64,000 bases of DNA, taken from the NCBI RefSeq assembly GCF_009755265.1, contig NZ_WPOO01000012.1:1-64000 (forward strand), written 5' to 3'. Each line of letters starts with the position of its first letter. Position 1 is the first letter of the stretch. Shown one piece after another: positions 58,658 through 64,000 of the stretch. Both the position numbers and the translations under genes were made by a program. The notes beneath the pieces were generated by a model. The model was not told the DNA's origin. It made no database searches and was given only the letters and a program-made list of their open reading frames with translations. The stretch comes from Adlercreutzia rubneri (GTDB lineage: Bacteria > Actinomycetota > Coriobacteriia > Coriobacteriales > Eggerthellaceae).

Positions 58658-60247
58658 CTACACCGCGAACACCACGGAGCAGATGCTCAAAAGGATGGCG
58701 CCGAACACCAAGGTGAACACCATCATGGGCCAGACGAACCTGAACCAGTGGGACATCTTCATGTCCAGCATCTGCAGCGTTGCCATCACTAGGCCGGTCG
58801 GCGCGATGTAGAGCATGGCGTACTGGCCGAACTGGTAGGCCGCCACAATGATCCAGCGGGGAATGCCCACGGTGTCGGCCAAAGGCGCGAAGATAGGCAT
58901 CGCCAGCACCGCCAAGCCGCTGGAAGAAGGCACCACGAAGCCCAGCACGAAGAAGATGAGCAGCAGGCACACCACGAACAGAGGGCCGCTCATGCCGGCC
59001 ACCAGGTTGGAGGCCGCATTCAGCATGGTGTCGCTGATCATGCCCTCGGTGAGCACATGGTTCACGCCGCGGGCCAGGCCGATGATGAGGGCCACGGGCA
59101 CCAGGCTGGAGGCGCCGGCACCGAAAGCGTCCACCATTTTCGCCTCCCCCACGCCGTCCTTGCCCGTGCCGCCGATGAACATAACCAGGATGGACAGCGT
59201 CACGAATTCTGCGGCCATCTGCGGGAACCACCAACCGAGGTTCATGACGCCCACAATCATGATGATGAAGGCGGCCACGAAGATGACGAGCACGATCTTC
59301 TTGCGCAGGCTGAACTCCCGGGCCGCTGCGCCGCTTTCGTCCAGCTCCCACTGGGCATTGAACTTCTCACGATCCTCGTAGGAGTAGCTGAATTTCGGAT
59401 CGGCCTTCACCTTCTTGGCATACCAATGCAAGTACAGCAGAAACACAATGGCGCCCACGACCAAAGCGAAGGCACGCACGGCGATGCCCTCGGTGAACAC
59501 CGTGCCGGCAGCATTTGAGGCAATAACGGCCGAGAAGGGGTTCACCGTAGAGAACGTGGTGCCGATGGAGCCGGCCATGAAGATCGCGCCCACGACCACA
59601 ATGGAGTCGTAGCCCAGCGCGATGAAGATCGGCGCGAGAATCGGGTAGAAGGCCACGGCCTCCTCCTCCAGGCCGCACATGGTGCCGCCGAAGATCATGA
59701 ACACCGACACGCCGAACACGAGCAGAAACTCGCGACCCTTGGTCTTCTTCGTGAGGGCGGAAAGCCCGCTTTCGAAGGCGCCGGTCACTTTCACGACGCC
59801 GATAAGACCGCCCAGGCACAGGATGAACACCATGACGTCGATGCCGTCGATCACGCCCCAGACCATGGAGTAGGGAATGTCGGCAAGCGACACCGGATGC
59901 GGATCGAGCCCTTCATAGGTGCCGGGAATAGACACCGCCTTGGTGATGGCGCCGCTCGTGAATTGATCGATGTCGATTTTCACGCCCAGCTCATCGAGCG
60001 TTTGCTGGGTCGCATCAAGCTGGGACACCTCGCCGGTCGGTGTCGTCATCTCCAATTTGCCGCTCTCGGAATCGTAGAGCAGCTTCGAGTACTGGCCGGC
60101 CGGCACGAACCACGTGCAAATGACGGCAATGATGGTCACGATAAACAGAATCGTGAACGCCGAGGGAAAAGAGAACTTGCGCTTCTTTTTCTCCCTCTTG
60201 GGCTCTTCGGTCGGGATGGGAACGGCTTCCATGGTTGTCTCGGCCAT
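58658..60247 (-). CDS. YfcC-family anaerobic carrier (amino acid or C4-dicarboxylate type)
   Basis: 529 residues with about twelve helices. After a polar N-terminus (EEPKREKKKRKFSFPSAFTI) the family pattern appears: VICTWFVPAGQYSKL, MCGLEEEAVAFYPILAPIF, and FVVPSSSGLAVLAMPIFAPL, a conserved loop of the YfcC/ArcD-like carriers. Some members exchange arginine and ornithine, others carry dicarboxylates or peptides; the sequence does not decide. ATG 60247 follows AGGAGATC; the open frame runs 74 codons further. It is divergent from a membrane LuxR regulator, which probably controls it. Confidence 0.85.
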   Translation of the reverse strand: MAETTMEAVPIPTEEPKREKKKRKFSFPSAFTILFIVTIIAVICTWFVPAGQYSKLLYDSESGKLEMTTPTGEVSQLDATQQTLDELGVKIDIDQFTSGAITKAVSIPGTYEGLDPHPVSLADIPYSMVWGVIDGIDVMVFILCLGGLIGVVKVTGAFESGLSALTKKTKGREFLLVFGVSVFMIFGGTMCGLEEEAVAFYPILAPIFIALGYDSIVVVGAIFMAGSIGTTFSTVNPFSAVIASNAAGTVFTEGIAVRAFALVVGAIVFLLYLHWYAKKVKADPKFSYSYEDREKFNAQWELDESGAAAREFSLRKKIVLVIFVAAFIIMIVGVMNLGWWFPQMAAEFVTLSILVMFIGGTGKDGVGEAKMVDAFGAGASSLVPVALIIGLARGVNHVLTEGMISDTMLNAASNLVAGMSGPLFVVCLLLIFFVLGFVVPSSSGLAVLAMPIFAPLADTVGIPRWIIVAAYQFGQYAMLYIAPTGLVMATLQMLDMKMSHWFRFVWPMMVFTLVFGAILLSICSVVFAV

Positions 60248-60624
60248 GATGATCTCCTGTCTGAATCGGGGCGAAACGCCGTGATGCCTTCCCATGGGCC
60301 GCCATCGGAATCGCCATCGGAGCCACTGCTTTCGACCGCGAGCCATGGGAGGATGTGATGATCCGAGTGTAGGGGCACGGGCTGCGCGCAGCCAAGGCAT
60401 AAGCCGGGGATGTTCCTCAAGCGCAGCGGGTATAACTTGGAGATATTGCGAAGACCTCCATCTATACACGGACTAAACCGCAGGTGGGAACATCGCCGTT
60501 GCCGATCCGTCAACAAAGCGCCATAGCGGCTCGACGGCCCCCGCCGCGATTCGCTACACTACCGCCAAGCTGGCAAACCACGCCGAGCGAGTCCTGCCGC
60601 CGCATCTGCTTTCGAGGAGCACCA
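60248..60624. other. Divergent promoter region between the carrier and its LuxR regulator
   Basis: 377 bases without a gene. A widely spaced inverted repeat is formed by TTCCCATGG near 60288 and CCATGGGA near 60345. GCCATCGGA is repeated directly at about 60301 and 60313. It must hold two promoters, but I could not place their -35 and -10 boxes with confidence. Confidence 0.5.
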
Positions 60625-61581
60625 ATGACCCTGCTGTTCTACTACACGCTTCTCATCATGTTCTTCTACACCATCGTGGCGGCCACGAGCCTGTCGGCCT
60701 TTTACGTGTCGCACCGTCGCACGTTCCTGTACGCCACGTTCGGATTCACGTTCTACTTCTTCGATGTCTCCCTCGTCTTTAAAGACAATTTCATCACCCC
60801 CGATGCCGTGTTCGAAGCCGCCTCGTTCTACGATGTGGGACACCCTTACACCTCCATCATCACCGGCGGCGGTGCGTTCCTCTTTCTGTGGCTGGCCGCC
60901 TGCCGCTACTGCCGGGAAGAACGCCCCGTCGTTCGCTTTGCGCCCGTGGCACTGTGGGCCGCGCTGTCGTTGGCCGCCTATCAGTTCATCGAGAACCCGC
61001 AATGGAGGGAGTTCGTCTATTACAACCTGCGCGCTGTGCTGCAGCTGGTCTGCTACGGCCTGCTCGCCTGGTGGTACACGCACTCCCCCGACCCCGAGCG
61101 GCGCTCCATCATGAAGAGCCACCGCACCGCGTTCTTCTGGGCCATCGGTCTTACCTGCGGCATCATTCTGGAGAACGTGTACGTCCAGCTGATCTTCGAC
61201 CCCGGCAGCATTCCCCGCGGCATGTGGGTCCTCGCCGAGCGCAGCCCCATGGAGAACCTCCTGTTCATCTGCTACGGCCTAGCGGTTCTGCGGGGCGCGT
61301 CGGTGTCCCTGCAGCTGCGAGCCCGCGAGCTGCCCGAAGGCGACGATCCTTTGCTCGCGGAGTCCATCGATCGTCTGCTGCCTTTGTATAGCCGCACCTA
61401 CGACCTCTCCAAACGCGAGGAGGAGGTATTGCGCCACGCGCTCATGGGGAAGGACAACCAGAACATTGCAAGCACACTGACGCTTTCCGCCGGCACCGTG
61501 AAGGTGCATATGCACAACATCCTGAAGAAGACCGGCCACGCCAACCGCGCCGAGCTGGCCGCCGACTTCTGGGAGCGCTGA
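60625..61581 (+). CDS. LuxR-type regulator with a membrane domain (third of three)
   Basis: 318 residues. About six or seven helices in the first 225 residues (LLFYYTLLIMFFYTIVAATS, FAPVALWAALSLAAYQFI), so it differs from the two twelve-helix regulators of this window. The last 65 residues are a LuxR/GerE domain (YDLSKREEEVLRHALMGKDN, GTVKVHMHNILKKTGHANR). ATG 60625 follows CGAGGAGC. It is divergent from the YfcC-type carrier gene and most likely its regulator. Confidence 0.85.
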   Translation: MTLLFYYTLLIMFFYTIVAATSLSAFYVSHRRTFLYATFGFTFYFFDVSLVFKDNFITPDAVFEAASFYDVGHPYTSIITGGGAFLFLWLAACRYCREERPVVRFAPVALWAALSLAAYQFIENPQWREFVYYNLRAVLQLVCYGLLAWWYTHSPDPERRSIMKSHRTAFFWAIGLTCGIILENVYVQLIFDPGSIPRGMWVLAERSPMENLLFICYGLAVLRGASVSLQLRARELPEGDDPLLAESIDRLLPLYSRTYDLSKREEEVLRHALMGKDNQNIASTLTLSAGTVKVHMHNILKKTGHANRAELAADFWER

Positions 61582-61724
61582 GCAAAGGTCTTTCGCGAGG
61601 TTTTTGCTACATCTCGAGAACATGACCCCAAAGGGCCACATATTGTGTTAGAATTCCGTTTCGCTAACTAGATATAGTGAACCAGCGAGGCATTAACCGA
61701 ACCGCAAACGACAAGGAGCCCATC

Positions 61725-62042
61725 ATGGAGAACAAGATGATCGACGGCGTGAAGGTGGCCGTGAACTACGCCCAAGCCAGCGATGCCCCCGTATCCGACG
61801 ACGAGATCAAGGCCTACATCAAGCGCGCCTACGACAAGTACCCCCATGGTCAGCTGGAGTCGCTGACGCTGGATGTCGATGGCGAGGACGTGGGCATCCA
61901 CTACGGGCTCGCGCCGGTGAAGTTCGACCGCATCCGCCGCATCACCGGCTACCTGGTGGGCACGCTCGACCGCTTCAACGACGCCAAGCGCGCCGAGGAG
62001 CACGACCGCGTCAAACACGAGGTTCCCGCCTGCTGCAAGTAA
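61725..62042 (+). CDS. Small protein resembling the C-terminal region of anaerobic ribonucleotide reductase (NrdD-like)
   Basis: 105 residues. The segment RIRRITGYLVGTLDRFNDA and KRAEEHDRVKH near the end resemble the glycyl-radical-side tail of NrdD enzymes, and small free-standing proteins with this stretch are known in anaerobes. The Gly-radical RVCGY-type site itself is represented only by ITGY, and one CC pair ends the protein (PACCK). It cannot be a reductase alone. ATG 61725 follows AAGGAG. Single gene with a very strong terminator. Confidence 0.6.
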   Translation: MENKMIDGVKVAVNYAQASDAPVSDDEIKAYIKRAYDKYPHGQLESLTLDVDGEDVGIHYGLAPVKFDRIRRITGYLVGTLDRFNDAKRAEEHDRVKHEVPACCK

Positions 62043-62062
62043 CCTGGCTTTTTCAACCCATA

Positions 62063-62108
62063 AAGAAGGGCCGTTGCGAGATGCTTTTCGCAACGGCCCT
62101 TCTTTTTT
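62063..62108. terminator. Very strong bidirectional terminator
   Basis: AAGAAGGGCCGTTGCG at 62063-62078 pairs perfectly with 62089-62104 (16 pairs, ten-base loop). TTTTTT follows on the plus strand, and an A/T-rich flank serves the minus strand, where it would end the dnaX-ybaB-recR transcript. Confidence 0.93.
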
Positions 62109-62122
62109 CGCAGCCTGAAAGC

Positions 62123-62719
62123 CTACAGCGGCAATCGCCCTTCCAGGGCGCGGCCCAAGGTGACCTCGTCGGCGAATTCCAAGTCGCCGCCGACGGGAAG
62201 CCCGCTAGCCGGGCGCGTCACCTTCACGCCCAAGGGCTTGATGAGCCGCGCGAGGTAGGCGGCCGTGGTCTCTCCTTCAATGTTGGGGTTCATGGCGAGC
62301 ACCACCTCGGTCACGTCCTCGCGACCAAGACGCGCCATCAGCTCGGCGATGCGCAAGTCGCCGGGGCCAACGCCCTCCATGGGTGCCAGCACGCCGCCGA
62401 GCACATGGTAGACGCCGTTGAACACGGCCGTGCGCTCGATGGGCGGAATGTCGCGAGGCTCGCTCACCACGCAGATGACCGCGCCGTCGCGCTTGGAGCT
62501 GACGCAGATCTCGCACAAATCGCCCTCGGCGTAGTTGAAGCAGCGAGCGCAGAAGTGCACGCCCGCCTTCACCTCACGGATAGCATCGGCCAGACGCAGC
62601 GCCTCGGCGGCGTCGGTGTTCAGGATCCAGTAGGCCATGCGCTGGGCCGACTTCGGTCCCACGCCGGGCAGACGCTCCAGCTCGTCGAGGAGCTTTTGAA
62701 TGGAAGGTGCCGCTTGCAC
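62123..62719 (-). CDS. recR: Recombination mediator RecR
   Basis: 198 residues, the standard length. RecR with RecF and RecO loads RecA on gapped DNA. The helix-hairpin-helix LPGVGPKSAQRMAYWIL is followed by the zinc finger Cys57, Cys60, Cys69, Cys72 (CARCFNYAEGDLCEIC) and the Toprim segment ICVVSEPRDIPPIERT. GTG 62719 has AAGGCGAC upstream. It is the last gene of the conserved dnaX-ybaB-recR order. Confidence 0.96.
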   Translation of the reverse strand: MQAAPSIQKLLDELERLPGVGPKSAQRMAYWILNTDAAEALRLADAIREVKAGVHFCARCFNYAEGDLCEICVSSKRDGAVICVVSEPRDIPPIERTAVFNGVYHVLGGVLAPMEGVGPGDLRIAELMARLGREDVTEVVLAMNPNIEGETTAAYLARLIKPLGVKVTRPASGLPVGGDLEFADEVTLGRALEGRLPL

Positions 62720-62749
62720 GAATGTCGCCTTGAGATGGAGACGGCCTGG

Positions 62750-63058
62750 CTACATCAGGCCGGGGATCTTCATGCCGCCCATGACGGCGTTCATGCGGGC
62801 GTTGGCCGCCTCGCTGGCGGCGCGCAGCGCCTCGTTCACGGCGGCGACGACCATGTCCTGCAGCATCTCCACGTCCTCGGGATCCACGGCAGCGGGGTCG
62901 ATGGTGATGTCGGTGATGGCCATCTCGCCGGTGGCCGTGGCCTTCACCATGCCGCCGCCGGCCGAGGCCTCGAAGGTCATGGCGGCGATCTCCTGCTGGG
63001 CCGCGGCAGCATCGCGCTGCATCTTCTGAGCCTGCTTCATCATTTTCTTCATGTCCAT
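62750..63058 (-). CDS. ybaB: YbaB/EbfC-family nucleoid-associated protein
   Basis: 102 residues. DMKKMMKQAQKMQRDAAAAQ is the N-terminal helix of the family, and VKATATGEMAITDITIDPAA the following sheet. The dimer binds DNA like tweezers. ATG 63058 follows AAAGGAGACC. Position between dnaX and recR is conserved in many bacteria and confirms the call. Confidence 0.95.
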   Translation of the reverse strand: MDMKKMMKQAQKMQRDAAAAQQEIAAMTFEASAGGGMVKATATGEMAITDITIDPAAVDPEDVEMLQDMVVAAVNEALRAASEAANARMNAVMGGMKIPGLM

Positions 63059-63133
63059 GAAAGGGTCTCCTTTGCTGGTTCGCGGGTCGCGCCCGACTGC
63101 TAACGTATTCTAGGGCATCTCGCCCAATCTCGC

Positions 63134-64000
63134 TTAGACGACTTCCTCGAAGTTGACGCCGTCGCCGAAGCCGAAGGCAAGCGAGGCGGCGAGGTCGGGC
63201 TCCTCTACGGGATTCGGGGAAGGCCCGGACACGGCATCGGGCTCGGGGGGAAGCGCGGAGGCGGACGGTGCTGCCATCGAAGGGGCCGGCGAGGGGGCAG
63301 GAGCGGACGCAGGCGCTTGAGGTGTCGCACCAGACGGCGCCGGCACCTGGGGCGCCTCCTCCCACGGGGGCACTTCGGAAGAGGCTGCGGGAGAGGCATT
63401 TGCGGAGACGCTCGGCGCCGGGAAGGTCGCTGCGCCCTGGGGCGAGGCGCCCCGGGAGGCGAAGGGATCCTCGAAAGGGATATCCGCATCGTCGTAGGGG
63501 ACGTAGTCGTCGTAGGGCGGCCGATCGTCATCGGGCGCGGGGGCCGGCGAGAGGGCCGGCACAGCGGCGGAAGCGGGAACCGCGGGCGCGCTCACGCTAG
63601 AAGGCGCGCCGGACATCGGGCTCGCCGAAGCAGCGGACGGGGCAGGTACCGATTGAGAGGCCGGTGCGGGTACGTTAAATGCGGAAGCCGCGGCGGGAGC
63701 AGAGGCCATCGGAGCCGAGGCGCCGCCCTTGCGCAGCTCGAAGGGAATGTCCCCGTGGGCTTCACGGCGCAGAGCCTGGGCGAGCTCGGCCTGCACGTCG
63801 GGTTTCTGCACGGCGCGGAAGGCGAAGTCGTTCTCGGCGGGGAACTCGATGAGAAGCGCGCCCGCCGCCGCATCGAAGACCGCCTTGGTGTTCATGAACA
63901 GCACGCCGTAGGCCGCCTTGGACTTCTTCAGCGAGGCGAGAACACCGGCCCAGAGACGCTGAAGCGAGGCCATATTCGAGAGGGCGGCGGTGATTTCCGG
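63134..64000 (-). CDS. dnaX: DNA polymerase III subunit gamma/tau, C-terminal part (runs off the right edge)
   Basis: 288 residues to the stop codon are in the window; the N-terminal ATPase lies beyond 64000. The visible part holds domain III-V type sequence with LQRLWAGVLASLKKSKAAYG, then a region of about 60 residues ending ELRKGG, then a very long Pro/Ala/Ser-rich tail with an acidic patch (PYDDYVPYDDADIPFEDPF). The tail is the tau linker and interacts with the polymerase and helicase in other bacteria. Followed by ybaB and recR in the usual order. Confidence 0.88.
   Translation of the reverse strand, partial: PEITAALSNMASLQRLWAGVLASLKKSKAAYGVLFMNTKAVFDAAAGALLIEFPAENDFAFRAVQKPDVQAELAQALRREAHGDIPFELRKGGASAPMASAPAAASAFNVPAPASQSVPAPSAASASPMSGAPSSVSAPAVPASAAVPALSPAPAPDDDRPPYDDYVPYDDADIPFEDPFASRGASPQGAATFPAPSVSANASPAASSEVPPWEEAPQVPAPSGATPQAPASAPAPSPAPSMAAPSASALPPEPDAVSGPSPNPVEEPDLAASLAFGFGDGVNFEEVV

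Overview
This window is high-GC, densely coded chromosomal DNA from a strict gut-type anaerobe, most likely a member of the Eggerthellaceae (class Coriobacteriia, phylum Actinomycetota; Adlercreutzia-like). The placement rests on four things seen together: an actinobacterial-type integration host factor (9547-9855), an arginine deiminase operon, several Tat-exported molybdopterin/FAD respiratory enzymes, and three LuxR-type regulators whose N-terminal halves are polytopic membrane domains. Genus is an inference from gene style, not from a marker gene.

Layout. 1-2818: arginine deiminase pathway arcA-argF(arcB)-arcC on the minus strand, running off the left edge. 3561-9193: an amidohydrolase, a Tat-exported flavoprotein reductase with a divergent LysR regulator, and MazG. 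9547-15102: mIHF, a SpoU rRNA methylase, a small membrane protein, htpG under a CIRCE element, then a palindrome-rich scar with gene remnants and a PIN-toxin/antitoxin pair. 15201-24341: a LuxR regulator and a seven-gene minus-strand operon for a molybdopterin oxidoreductase (catalytic, FeS, membrane anchor, TorD chaperone, NapG-like and NapH-like proteins, plus an unknown leader protein). 24537-33904: an MFS-CBS fusion transporter, a second LuxR regulator and a divergent second molybdoenzyme operon with two paralogous FeS subunits. 33997-37194: an ATP-dependent 2-hydroxyacyl-CoA dehydratase/BCR-type activase with two partner proteins. 37327-43698: envelope and membrane proteins, a J-domain protein, an MFS carrier. 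43933-48276: creatininase-family amidohydrolase with two transporters and a TetR regulator. 48416-50132: methionine aminopeptidase and a membrane protein.

50353-58402 looks like an accessory island: an MNT/HEPN pair; a DprA-like protein followed by a phosphoribosyltransferase-HAD-Sel1 repeat-DUF6273 polypeptide broken by a one-base slip inside the HAD domain; a truncated type IIG restriction-methylase remnant; an XRE regulator; and two small unknown proteins, one with a glycine-rich membrane segment. The DprA/PRTase-HAD/repeat cassette is my main candidate for a poorly described system, possibly a nucleotide-based or DNA-processing conflict system. 58658-64000 returns to housekeeping: a YfcC-family carrier with a divergent LuxR regulator, a small NrdD-tail-like protein, recR, the YbaB gene and the 3' part of dnaX.

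How the genes work together: most metabolic modules are peripheral anaerobic respiration units (exported reductases fed from the quinone pool through DmsC/NrfD or NapH-type proteins), each paired with its own one-component regulator. Energy is also drawn from arginine; the YfcC carrier could supply amino-acid or dicarboxylate exchange, but its substrate is not shown by the sequence. Start codons were chosen by Shine-Dalgarno position throughout; GTG and TTG starts are common here.
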